Shown: positions 15,530 through 22,826 of the stretch, in pieces
Numbering within the stretch: the first letter of the stretch is position 1
Layout of the letters: every line of letters begins with the position of its first letter
NCBI GenBank assembly: GCA_016285815.1
Contig: JAEERN010000065.1
Location: 1 to 25,728 of the forward strand
From: Clostridiales bacterium
GTDB taxonomy: Bacteria > Bacillota > Clostridia > Oscillospirales > QAMX01
Length of the DNA: 25,728 bases
Direction of reading: 5' to 3'
Position numbers and translations under genes: made by a program
Notes under the pieces: model-generated
Seen by the model: the letters and a program-made list of their open reading frames with translations, nothing else
Databases searched by the model: none
Told to the model about the DNA's origin: nothing

Positions 15530-16543
15530 TCACGAGTCCCGGCAGAGGACCTGCGTCAAAAGGCGCAGCGCGTTCTTGCGGCGATCGTCGTGGAGTGTTG
15601 CAAGCAGTCCGAACGCCGTCTGCGCGAGATCGTCCAGCACGTGCCTGGCATACGCGATGCCGCCTGCCTCCGACACGAGAAGGCGGACCGTTTTCCGCTC
15701 ATTCCGGGTCAGTTCCCGTTTCTGCGCAAAATCGCGCAGGGCTGTGCCCCAGGGCTCCGCCGCAAAGGCGTAAAGGACGGGAAGCGTATAGACGCCGTTC
15801 TGGAAATCCTCGTCGGCGGGCTTTCCCAGCGTCTGTTCGTCCAGCGTCCAATCGCGCAGATCGTCCCGGATCTGGAACATCATGCCCACCGTTTCGCCAT
15901 AGGCGGTCAGCGCCTGCCGCACGGGATCGGGCAGGCCGGCGATCCGGCTGGCGCTTTGGCAGCAGAAGGCGAAGGCGGCCGCGGTCTTGCCCCGGATCGA
16001 GGCCAGATAGACCTCTTCGCCGATCGAAACGTCGAACTTGTGCTCGTCCTGCAGCATCTCCCCGTCGCAGGCGGTCAGCGCCGCATCCATGAGTTCCGCG
16101 GCGGACTGGTGATACCCGCGCCGGGAAAGGAAGGCGAAGGCCGCCACCATGAGACAGTCTCCGGCGCACAAAGCGGCCGGGACGCCGTGCTCGGCCTGCA
16201 CGCTGGGGAGGCCCCGACGGGTCGTAGCACCGTCGATGATGTCGTCCAGCAGAAGCGAGGAGACATGGAGCATCTCTCCGGCGGCGGCGGTGCACAGCAG
16301 CTCGTCGCGCCGGCTCTCCCCGCAGTCTCCCGCGGCCAGAAGCGCCAGAAGAGGCCGGAGCATTTTCCCTTCCGCGGAGACCGCTTGGCCGATTAGCAGC
16401 CCCAGCTTTCCGTGCGCGTTGGCCTGTGCGGCAGCTTCCCGGATCCGGGTCCGGACATCGGCGAGTTCCGCTTCCTTCCAGGCGTATAGTTCACGAAGCG
16501 CGACGATCGGCTGCCCGCCGCGGTCTGACGGCCGCCCGCTCAT
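15530..16543 (-). CDS. Polyprenyl diphosphate synthase (trans-isoprenyl type)
   Basis: This 337-residue protein elongates allylic diphosphates with isopentenyl diphosphate. Both Mg2+-binding aspartate-rich motifs are intact: LLLDDIIDGATTRRG (first DDxxD) and FQIRDDLRDW (second), with GKMLRPLL before them, where the family usually has GKRLRP. Partner and pathway follow from context: its ATG overlaps the UbiA stop (ATGA, 16540-16543), so it most likely makes the prenyl tail that UbiA attaches to a quinone ring (DmkB/HepT/IspB-like). The coupled start has only a weak Shine-Dalgarno site. An open frame extends upstream to 16717, but that part overlaps UbiA and lacks family character. Chain length cannot be read by eye. 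Confidence 0.88.
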   Translation of the reverse strand: MSGRPSDRGGQPIVALRELYAWKEAELADVRTRIREAAAQANAHGKLGLLIGQAVSAEGKMLRPLLALLAAGDCGESRRDELLCTAAAGEMLHVSSLLLDDIIDGATTRRGLPSVQAEHGVPAALCAGDCLMVAAFAFLSRRGYHQSAAELMDAALTACDGEMLQDEHKFDVSIGEEVYLASIRGKTAAAFAFCCQSASRIAGLPDPVRQALTAYGETVGMMFQIRDDLRDWTLDEQTLGKPADEDFQNGVYTLPVLYAFAAEPWGTALRDFAQKRELTRNERKTVRLLVSEAGGIAYARHVLDDLAQTAFGLLATLHDDRRKNALRLLTQVLCRDS

Positions 16544-17439
16544 CCGAGCACCATCGCCAGGCTGTACGTCAGCCCGACGGCCGTGACCAGCGTCGTGGCG
16601 CCGGTCATGACTGCGTCGCGGTTGTTCGGGCCCAGCTGGATCCGGAACTGGCGGATCACGAGATGCAGGAAAGCCAGAGAAGCCGCGAGATAGACGAAAA
16701 CGCCGGTCCAGCGGCACTGGGCCGCCAGGACGACGGCGGGGCTTGCCGCCCAGATCAGCAGCAGGATCCGATAGAGCGTGCCGGTGCGCTTCTGCCCCAG
16801 CAGACAGGCGAGGGTCCGGCGCCCAGCGGGACGGTCCCGCTCGATGTCGCAGCCGTTGTTGGAAAACATGTTGACCGCCATTCCGAGGATGGGAGGCAGA
16901 GTTTCCACGAGAATGAAGAAGTCCAGCGTCCTCGTCTGCAGATAGACCCCGGCCAGCGGGATCAGCCCGCCCATGACGAAGCCGCAGCAGACCTCGCCCA
17001 GCGGAAGATAGGAGATCGGGATCTTTCCAAACGCGTACCAGAAGAGCACGGCGGCCCCGATCGCCCCGATCACCAGCGGAACGGGACCGCGCACGATCAC
17101 GACGTACGCCGCCGGGATCAGCGCGAGGAGCAGGAACGCAAAGCCCAGATTCCGGGCGGTCCGGGGCCGCATCCCGTAAACGATGACGGCGTCTTCTGCG
17201 TCGGGGGAGTTCTCCAGCGTGTCCGTGCCCTTGACGAAGTCAGCGTAATCGTCGAAGGCGTTCACGGCGGACTGCATCAGGAGCACGATGACGATCAAAC
17301 ACAACGCCATGAGAAGATCCAGAGATCTCAGCCGGTGATAACTGATCGCCAGCGCGATGACGGCGGGCGTCACAGAGCCGGTCCACGTTTGCGGGGCGGC
17401 CAGATCGAGCACGTCTTTCAGCCGGGTGCGGCGGTACAT
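16540..17439 (-). CDS. UbiA family prenyltransferase (MenA/DmkA-like)
   Basis: This is an integral membrane enzyme with about eight to nine hydrophobic helices that would attach a polyprenyl chain to an aromatic ring. The first aspartate motif is NAFDDYADFVKGTD and the second is NNGCDIERDRPAGRRTL. The RLKDVLDLAAPQTW start and the NNxxDxxxDxxxGRRTL form fit dihydroxynaphthoate prenyltransferases (MenA) and the DmkA group. I prefer the ATG at 17437-17439 (299 aa) because AAAGGA ends 8 nt upstream. An in-frame ATG at 17446-17448 would abut the same site. It leads a two-gene operon with the polyprenyl synthase. No other menaquinone gene is in the window. Confidence 0.85.
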   Translation of the reverse strand: MYRRTRLKDVLDLAAPQTWTGSVTPAVIALAISYHRLRSLDLLMALCLIVIVLLMQSAVNAFDDYADFVKGTDTLENSPDAEDAVIVYGMRPRTARNLGFAFLLLALIPAAYVVIVRGPVPLVIGAIGAAVLFWYAFGKIPISYLPLGEVCCGFVMGGLIPLAGVYLQTRTLDFFILVETLPPILGMAVNMFSNNGCDIERDRPAGRRTLACLLGQKRTGTLYRILLLIWAASPAVVLAAQCRWTGVFVYLAASLAFLHLVIRQFRIQLGPNNRDAVMTGATTLVTAVGLTYSLAMVLG

Positions 17440-17514
17440 AGGATCCATCCTTTCATGGTCGGTCGAAGATGTCGTGACGTATCGGCAGTTTCCTGCGACG
17501 GGATTCTAAAAAAT

Positions 17515-17543
17515 ATTATACATGAATCGTTCCCAAATAGCAA
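17515..17543 (-). promoter_or_regulatory. Promoter of ubiA-like operon
   Basis: On the minus strand: TTGCTA (17538-17543), 17 bp, TATAAT (17515-17520). The -35 box directly adjoins the T-tract of the tRNA terminator. Confidence 0.85.
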
Positions 17544-17582
17544 CAAAAAAAACACTGCTTTGGGATCAGACAGTGTTTTTTC
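17544..17582 (-). terminator. tRNA-Arg terminator
   Basis: A 7-bp stem (17551-17557 with 17571-17577), extended by A-T pairs, has a 13-nt loop. On the minus strand it ends in a T-run. It lies just after the tRNA 3' end. Confidence 0.88.
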
Positions 17583-17585
17583 GGA

Positions 17586-17659
17586 TACGCCTGAAGGGAT
17601 TCGAACCCCCGACCTACTGGTTCGTAGCCAGTCACTCTATCCAGCTGAGCTACAGGCGC
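17586..17659 (-). tRNA. tRNA-Arg (anticodon ACG)
   Basis: A 74-nt cloverleaf: acceptor GCGCCTG/CAGGCGT (first pair G-U), D-arm with GCTC/GAGT, anticodon stem ACTGG/CCAGT around CTACGAA, T-arm GGGGGTTCGAATCCC. Discriminator A is at 17586. The CCA end is not encoded. The first anticodon base should be edited to inosine, which requires TadA. Confidence 0.97.
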
Positions 17660-17686
17660 ATGCCGCGGATTTCCGACGACTTGAGT

Positions 17687-17715
17687 ATTATAGCACAGCG
17701 ATCTTCAAAATGCAA
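17687..17715 (-). promoter_or_regulatory. tRNA-Arg promoter
   Basis: On the minus strand: TTGCAT (17710-17715), 17 bp, TATAAT (17687-17692), about 27 nt upstream of the mature 5' end. Confidence 0.88.
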
Positions 17716-17863
17716 TAGCGCGGCGAAAATTTTTTTGCCGCCCGCCGTGCGGGAGGAAAAACGGTTACAAAACGGTAACAGGCGGGGGGACAAAACCATG
17801 AGAAAAAACGGGCGGCCCCGGCGGATTCTATACAGGTTGCCTATCGCTTTTCGGAGTAAGATG

Positions 17864-17872
17864 TGGTAAAAT
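17864..17872 (+). promoter_or_regulatory. Extended -10 promoter of the ABC operon
   Basis: TGGTAAAAT gives a good extended -10 (hexamer 17867-17872), but the correctly spaced -35 (TCGCTT, 17844-17849) is poor, so it is likely weak or activator-dependent. An inverted repeat, GTTAC-N6-GTAAC, lies upstream near 17764-17779. Confidence 0.5.
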
Positions 17873-17881
17873 CTACCGTGG

Positions 17882-17911
17882 TGCCCCGCGGACCGCATCC
17901 GGCGCGGGGCA
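17882..17911 (+). other. Hairpin at the start of the ABC-operon leader
   Basis: A perfect 9-bp stem (17882-17890 with 17903-17911) with a 12-nt loop has no T-tract. It probably forms at the very 5' end of the mRNA, 20 nt ahead of the Shine-Dalgarno site. Confidence 0.5.
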
Positions 17912-17946
17912 AAACGGAAAACGAAGGAACAAGGAGGCCGCGGCGC

Positions 17947-20712
17947 ATGCTGGAGACCATCGGACTGACCAAGACCTATCGCCCCAAGCGGGGCGTTCCG
18001 GTCAAGGCGCTGGACAACGTCACGATCCGTTTCCCCGAGACGGGGATGGTGTTTTTGCTCGGCAAGTCCGGCAGCGGCAAATCCACGCTGCTGAACCTTT
18101 TGGGCGGACTGGACCGGTACGACGGCGGCGAGATCGTCATCAAGGGCGTCTCGTCCCGAAGCTTTTCCCAACAGCGGTTCGACTCGTACCGCAACACCTA
18201 TGTGGGCTTCATCTTTCAGGAATACAACGTGCTGGAGGAATTCAGCGTCGGCGCGAACATCGCGCTGGCCATCGAGCTTCAGGGGCGAAAGGCGGAAAAC
18301 GAAGAGGTGGACCGCATCCTGAAGGCGGTGGATCTGGACGGATACGGCGCGCGGCGGCCCAACGAGCTGTCCGGCGGCCAGCTTCAGCGCGTCGCTATCG
18401 CGCGGGCGCTGGTCAAGAACCCGCAGATCATCATGGCCGACGAGCCCACCGGCGCGCTGGACTCCGTCACGGGGCGCCAGGTGCTGGACACGCTGAAGCG
18501 CCTCTCCGCGGAAAAGCTGGTCATCGTCGTCTCCCACGACCGGGAGTTCGCCGAACGCTATGCGGACCGCATCGTCGAGCTGTCCGACGGCCGCGTGATC
18601 CGGGACGTGGAGTGCGACCCGGCCGCGCCGGAGGAGGACGGAGCGGAGGGGCTCAGCTTTTCCGGGGACGCCGTCGAGGTCGCCGCCGGGTATCAGCTCA
18701 CCGAACAGGACCGGCTCGCCATCAACGAATATCTGGCCGCCCGGGACAAGGGGATCGCCCTGCGCGTCCGGGCCTTCGGCCGCCGGTTCCGTCCGACGGA
18801 TCCCGATTCGATCCCGCGGCAGGACGGCCGGGATTTCCGTCTGATCAAGTCGAAGCTCCCGCTGAAGGCGGCCTTCCGCATCGGCGCCAGCGGCCTGCGC
18901 TTCAAAAAGTTCCGTCTGGTTATGACCATCCTGCTCTCGACCTGGGCCTTCACCATGTTCGCTCTGGCGGACACCTTCGGCGCCTACAACCACGTCCGCA
19001 CCTGCGTCGACTCGATCCTGGACTCGAACGTGACCTATGCGGCCGTGAAAAAAGCCGTTCATCGGGGCGAGGGCCTCGGCGCCTGGTGGGACGAGTCCAC
19101 CTACCGTCTGACCGACGAAGAGCTGGCGTCCTTCGCCGAGCGCACCGGGACGGCGCTGAAGGGCGTCTACATCCCCGAAACGCTGTCGCTGAACGCCTCG
19201 GCCAGCGTCGGCCGGCCGGAAAACGAGGACGAGATCCGGCGTTCCCGGCCGCTGCTGGGCGGCATATTCTCCGGTCTGACCGAGGTGTCGGACGGAGATC
19301 TGGAAAAGCTGGGCTACGAGCTGGTCGCGGGCCGTCTGCCCGCGCCCGGCGCCGACGACGAGGTGGCCGTCAGCCGGCTGTTCTGCGAGACCTTCGAGGC
19401 GCTGGGCTACGTCGCGCCGGGCGGGGACCCGACCGCGCCGGAGGCGATCCCGGACCCCGGGGCGCTGGTGGGCCGCCGGTTGGACATGGGCGACCGTCAG
19501 CTCACGGTCTGCGGCGTCGTGGACACCGGGTTCGACCTGTCGCGCTATGCGGATCTGGCGGATGAGGAAGAGAACCTGTCCACCGGCGAGATCCTGGTCA
19601 GGTTCGTCCTGACGCAGGAATATGAGTACGCGGTGCGCTACAGCTTCTGTTCGCTGGCCTTCGCCGGCGAGGGTACCGTGTCCGAGCTGGCCCGGCAGGA
19701 GGCGCGCTTCGGCCGCATGACCGATGGCGAAATCTACTTCCGGCTGGGCGGGATCCTTCCGGGCGACCAGGAGGAGAACGGGCTTTACATCTCCGCCTGG
19801 CCCGAAAAGACGGGCCGGCTGACGGACGTGGATCCCGCGGCCGTGATCTGGACCGGCCGGCCGGAGACCGCGCTGGGCGAAAAGGAGGTCCTGATCGCCG
19901 CGAGCTCCGTGAACCTCTATGACGAGAACGACCCGTCCTCCTTCGCGTCGCGTCTGACGGAGGGCCGTCTGGACGGCGTGCTGGGCGGCGTGAAGGTCCT
20001 GGAGACCGGCCTGTTCTTCCAGAACGAAGACGGGCCAGCCGACACCGAGGGCTGGCGGGTGGCCGGCTTTCTCGACACGGAGAAGTATCCGGAGTACGCC
20101 GGCGTCGTGGTCGCGTCGGACGCCTTCGTGGGGCTCCTGACCAAAGACCGCGGCAGCTATGCCTTCGCGGTGGGCGCCATGCCTTCGGCCCGGACCGATC
20201 TGACGCGGCTGGTCAAGGCCTGTTACGACGACAGCGACTCGGTCCGGTTTCCGCTGCAGAACGCGGTGACCTATGAGCTGGACATCGTGCGCGACGTCCT
20301 GCGCGTCACGTCCAGGGGCTTCCTGTACGGCGGGCTGTTCTACGCCGTGTTTGCCGCGCTGCTGCTGGCAAACTTCATCGCCGTCAGCATCTCGTACAAG
20401 AAACAGGAGATCGGCATCCTGCGCGCCATCGGCTCGCGGTCGGCGGACGTGTTCCGCATCTTCTTCGCCGAGAGCTTCCTGATCGCCATGATCAACTTCA
20501 TCCAGGCCGCCGTCCTCGCCGGCGTCGCGACGGCCATCGTCAACGTGGTGATCCGCAGCCGGCTCGGCGTTCTGATCACGGTGCTGCACTACGGCGTGCG
20601 TCAGATCGCGCTGTTGCTGGTCATCAGCCTTGCCGTCGCCGCGGCGGCCAGCTTCCTGCCCGTCCGGCGCATCGCTTCCAAGCGCCCCATCGACGCCATC
20701 CGGAACCGCTGA
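17947..20712 (+). CDS. ABC transporter, fused ATPase and FtsX-type permease (MacB-like architecture)
   Basis: This 921-residue protein has an N-terminal ATPase (1 to about 230): Walker A GKSGSGKST (39-47), signature LSGGQ (141-145), Walker B IIMADE (D165, E166) and H-loop H197. A linker follows, then one membrane helix (about 323-345), a large extracellular domain (about 346-790) and three membrane helices (about 791-817, 840-868, 886-906). The last part contains ISYKKQEIGILRAIGSRSADVFRIF, the FtsX-family motif. This is the MacB order, a dimeric mechanotransmission or export pump, but the extracellular domain of about 445 residues is much larger than in MacB. AAGGAGG at 17931-17937 supports the ATG. 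A transglutaminase-like gene follows in 61 nt. The cargo is unknown. Confidence 0.9.
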   Translation: MLETIGLTKTYRPKRGVPVKALDNVTIRFPETGMVFLLGKSGSGKSTLLNLLGGLDRYDGGEIVIKGVSSRSFSQQRFDSYRNTYVGFIFQEYNVLEEFSVGANIALAIELQGRKAENEEVDRILKAVDLDGYGARRPNELSGGQLQRVAIARALVKNPQIIMADEPTGALDSVTGRQVLDTLKRLSAEKLVIVVSHDREFAERYADRIVELSDGRVIRDVECDPAAPEEDGAEGLSFSGDAVEVAAGYQLTEQDRLAINEYLAARDKGIALRVRAFGRRFRPTDPDSIPRQDGRDFRLIKSKLPLKAAFRIGASGLRFKKFRLVMTILLSTWAFTMFALADTFGAYNHVRTCVDSILDSNVTYAAVKKAVHRGEGLGAWWDESTYRLTDEELASFAERTGTALKGVYIPETLSLNASASVGRPENEDEIRRSRPLLGGIFSGLTEVSDGDLEKLGYELVAGRLPAPGADDEVAVSRLFCETFEALGYVAPGGDPTAPEAIPDPGALVGRRLDMGDRQLTVCGVVDTGFDLSRYADLADEEENLSTGEILVRFVLTQEYEYAVRYSFCSLAFAGEGTVSELARQEARFGRMTDGEIYFRLGGILPGDQEENGLYISAWPEKTGRLTDVDPAAVIWTGRPETALGEKEVLIAASSVNLYDENDPSSFASRLTEGRLDGVLGGVKVLETGLFFQNEDGPADTEGWRVAGFLDTEKYPEYAGVVVASDAFVGLLTKDRGSYAFAVGAMPSARTDLTRLVKACYDDSDSVRFPLQNAVTYELDIVRDVLRVTSRGFLYGGLFYAVFAALLLANFIAVSISYKKQEIGILRAIGSRSADVFRIFFAESFLIAMINFIQAAVLAGVATAIVNVVIRSRLGVLITVLHYGVRQIALLLVISLAVAAAASFLPVRRIASKRPIDAIRNR

Positions 20713-20773
20713 GCGGCCGTCCGGAGGGCCTTTGAGACAGAAAAAAACAGATCGGGAAAACGGAGGAAAGATC

Positions 20774-21934
20774 GTGTCAAACCCCGCGAACAAGCGCTTT
20801 GTTCCCATTTGGATCGCCCTCGGGGCGATCCTGCTGATCCAGCTTCTGACGCTGGCCGCCGTGGCGGTCGGCACGGTGGCTGCGGGCGCCGCCGCGGCGA
20901 CGGCCGCAGCGGCCGCCGCCGGAGACGAGTTCGAATTCGACGGGCTCCCGTCCCTTTGGAACCGCCTGATCCGCGGCGGCAGCCGGGAGGACGGCGTCCG
21001 GATCGCCGGAGAGTACGTCATCCGCCCGACGCGCCGCATCTCGGACGCCTATCTGTCCGGGGACAGCGCCCGTCTGGACGACAAAGAGAAAGAGACCCTT
21101 CGGATGGCCTCGGCGGTGCTGTCCCAAATCGTTCGGGACGACATGAGCGACTATGAGAAAGAGCTGGCCGTCTACGATTGGATGACCGCGAACCTGGCTT
21201 TCGACAGCGGCTCGCTGATCGCCGTGCCCCAGACGCAGGAGGACTGCGACAACCCCTACGGCGTGCTGAAATACCACAACGCCGTCTGCGTGGGGTACGC
21301 CACCACCTTCCGGCTGTTCATGCAGATGATGAAGATCGACTGTATGGTGGTCCACAATCTGGATCTGGGCCACTCGTGGGATCTGGTCTGTCTGGGCGGT
21401 GAATGGTACCACACGGACATCTATTCCGACGTCGGCACCGGCAATCACAGCCACTTCAACCTCAGCGACATGCAGATGGGCCAGATGCAGAGCTGGGACC
21501 GGGAGCTTTTCCCGGCGGCCGAGGGCATCGCGTTCAACTATGCCGTGCAGAACAGCGTCGAGCTGAAAAGCGCCGCGGCGCTGCCCTCCGCCCTGAGAAA
21601 GGTGATCGACGAGGGCGGCGGCAGCCTGTTCTACCGGCTGGACGATCCCACCGGGGCGCTCCACAGCTCGGTGGACTATGCCGTCTCGCGGCTGCAGGGG
21701 CTGCTGGAGCAGGACTATGAGACGGGGCACGTCTGGATGTACGCCGAGATGCTGCCGCTGTCCGCCGAGTTCGACGTTTTGTCCATCACCGTCGAGGTCT
21801 CGGGGGGCGAGGCTCCCGTCGAGCCGGAAGAGGACGACTTCGCGGCGATCGATCAGGCCATCGACGACGCCTTCGGCGACTGGCAGCCCGTCGAATATGA
21901 AGGGGAATGGCAGCAGGGAGGACACGGCAAATGA
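20774..21934 (+). CDS. Membrane-anchored transglutaminase-like protein
   Basis: This 386-residue protein has an N-terminal membrane anchor (about 9-35) followed by an Ala-rich linker, and an extracellular transglutaminase/protease-like domain. The catalytic triad is visible: C172 in NAVCVGYATTF, H200 in LGHSWDLV and D215 in WYHTDIYSD. Such domains act as peptidases, amidases or protein cross-linkers on the cell surface. The C-terminal part (about 300-386) is acidic and unassigned. The GTG start at 20774 has GGAGG (20762-20766) 7 nt upstream. It sits between the ABC exporter and a lipoprotein, and its stop overlaps the lipoprotein ATG (ATGA, 21931-21934), so coupled synthesis and a shared role at the envelope are likely. 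Confidence 0.85.
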   Translation: MSNPANKRFVPIWIALGAILLIQLLTLAAVAVGTVAAGAAAATAAAAAAGDEFEFDGLPSLWNRLIRGGSREDGVRIAGEYVIRPTRRISDAYLSGDSARLDDKEKETLRMASAVLSQIVRDDMSDYEKELAVYDWMTANLAFDSGSLIAVPQTQEDCDNPYGVLKYHNAVCVGYATTFRLFMQMMKIDCMVVHNLDLGHSWDLVCLGGEWYHTDIYSDVGTGNHSHFNLSDMQMGQMQSWDRELFPAAEGIAFNYAVQNSVELKSAAALPSALRKVIDEGGGSLFYRLDDPTGALHSSVDYAVSRLQGLLEQDYETGHVWMYAEMLPLSAEFDVLSITVEVSGGEAPVEPEEDDFAAIDQAIDDAFGDWQPVEYEGEWQQGGHGK

Positions 21935-22419
21935 GACGGGCGATCCTTCTGCTGACGGCGGCGCTGCTGACGCTGCCGCTGCTTGCCGCCTGCGGCGGGG
22001 CCGGGGCCCCGGCCGCGGACCTTGACGCGGTGAAAGACGCCATGCTGGCCGCCGCCGGCGAGACCGGCGGCATGAGCGAGGTCTCGGACGCGGACGGCGA
22101 CGGGGCGCTGGCCTATCTGGCCGCCGTCGACGCCGGAAAGGTCGACGGCTGGTTCTTCTGCTATTCCTCGTTTGGCGCTCCCTGCGAGCTGGCCGTGATC
22201 CGGCTGAAGCGCTCCTCCGACGCGGACGCTGCGGAGAAAGCCCTGCGCGCGCACGTGGAGGACCGTGTCCGGACTTTTCGGAATTACGCCCCCGATCAGG
22301 TGGCGGCGGCCGAGAGGAGCCGGATCGTGACGCAAGGGCGGTGCGTGGCGCTGATCATGTGCGACGAAACGGCGGACGCCGTCGAGGCGGCCTTCCGCAG
22401 CGCCGTGGAGACCCGGTGA
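21931..22419 (+). CDS. DUF4358 lipoprotein
   Basis: This 162-residue protein has a lipoprotein signal peptide (MRRAILLLTAALLTLPLLAAC): the lipobox LAAC makes C21 the lipidated residue, followed by GGAG. The rest matches the DUF4358 pattern: AVKDAMLAAAGE near the start, KVDGWFFCYSSFG, LAVIRLKRSSDADAAEKAL and ERSRIVTQGRCVALIMCDE. The function of DUF4358 is not established. It is anchored outside the membrane, as is its upstream neighbour, the transglutaminase-like protein, with which it overlaps by 4 nt. AGGGAGG at 21915-21921 lies 9 nt before the ATG. It is the last gene of the ABC operon. Confidence 0.83.
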   Translation: MRRAILLLTAALLTLPLLAACGGAGAPAADLDAVKDAMLAAAGETGGMSEVSDADGDGALAYLAAVDAGKVDGWFFCYSSFGAPCELAVIRLKRSSDADAAEKALRAHVEDRVRTFRNYAPDQVAAAERSRIVTQGRCVALIMCDETADAVEAAFRSAVETR

Positions 22420-22435
22420 CCAAAGGACGGCTCTC

Positions 22436-22480
22436 GCGGGCGGTCCGGCGCACGGAAGACGCCGGGCCGCCCGCTTCCTA
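22436..22480 (+). terminator. Terminator-like hairpin ending the ABC operon
   Basis: A 14-bp stem with one G-U pair (22436-22449 with 22461-22474) and an 11-nt loop lies 17 nt after the DUF4358 stop. The following TTCCTAT is a poor T-tract, so termination may be partial. Confidence 0.6.
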
Positions 22481-22539
22481 TGCCCGGCCCGGTCCGGACG
22501 CGCGGAAAAAGCGGCCGAAAAATTCTTTTGGGAACAGGC

Positions 22540-22568
22540 TTGCTTTTTCCGGAGGAGTGTGTTATAAT
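22540..22568 (+). promoter_or_regulatory. tRNA-Pro promoter
   Basis: TTGCTT (22540-22545), 17 bp, TATAAT (22563-22568), preceded by TGT (extended -10). The tRNA begins 15 nt later. Confidence 0.9.
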
Positions 22569-22583
22569 AACCCTTGCCGATTT

Positions 22584-22658
22584 CCGGGTGTGGCGCAGTT
22601 TTGGTAGCGCGCTTGAATGGGGTTCAAGAGGCCGTGGGTTCAAGTCCCGCCACTCGGA
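22584..22658 (+). tRNA. tRNA-Pro (anticodon GGG)
   Basis: A 75-nt cloverleaf: acceptor CCGGGTG/CACTCGG with the C1-G72 pair typical of bacterial tRNA-Pro and one G-U pair, D-arm GCGC/GCGC, anticodon stem CTTGA/TCAAG around ATGGGGT, T-arm GTGGG/CCCGC. Discriminator A is at 22658. CCA is not encoded. Confidence 0.95.
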
Positions 22659-22663
22659 TCGCG

Positions 22664-22696
22664 TCGCCGCAAGCATTCGCTTGCGGCGATTTTCTT
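22664..22696 (+). terminator. tRNA-Pro terminator
   Basis: A perfect 11-bp stem (22664-22674 with 22679-22689), a 4-nt loop and TTTTCTT begin 6 nt after the tRNA. Confidence 0.93.
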
Positions 22697-22731
22697 GTCG
22701 CCGCGGCCGGAAGCGAAATGGCGGGAAAATA

Positions 22732-22760
22732 TTGACACATTTCTTGCAGGATGATAAACT
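22732..22760 (+). promoter_or_regulatory. Promoter of the unrecognised membrane protein gene
   Basis: TTGACA (22732-22737), 17 bp, TAAACT (22755-22760) with TGA just upstream (extended -10). An inverted repeat CTGTC-N4-GACAG (22759-22772) spans the region from the -10 to +1 and could be an operator. Confidence 0.75.
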
Positions 22761-22826
22761 GTCAAGGGACAGAGACCTTGCCGGGCTCCGGCGGGCTAAG
22801 TCCGAACGGAAGGGAGAAGATGCGCG

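Noticed and set aside
17798..17869. Small ORF of 23 codons (MRKNGRPRRILYRLP...) just upstream of the ABC operon
   Set aside because: Its end overlaps the predicted -10 of the operon promoter, the Shine-Dalgarno site is poor and there is no independent promoter. It may be chance or a remnant.
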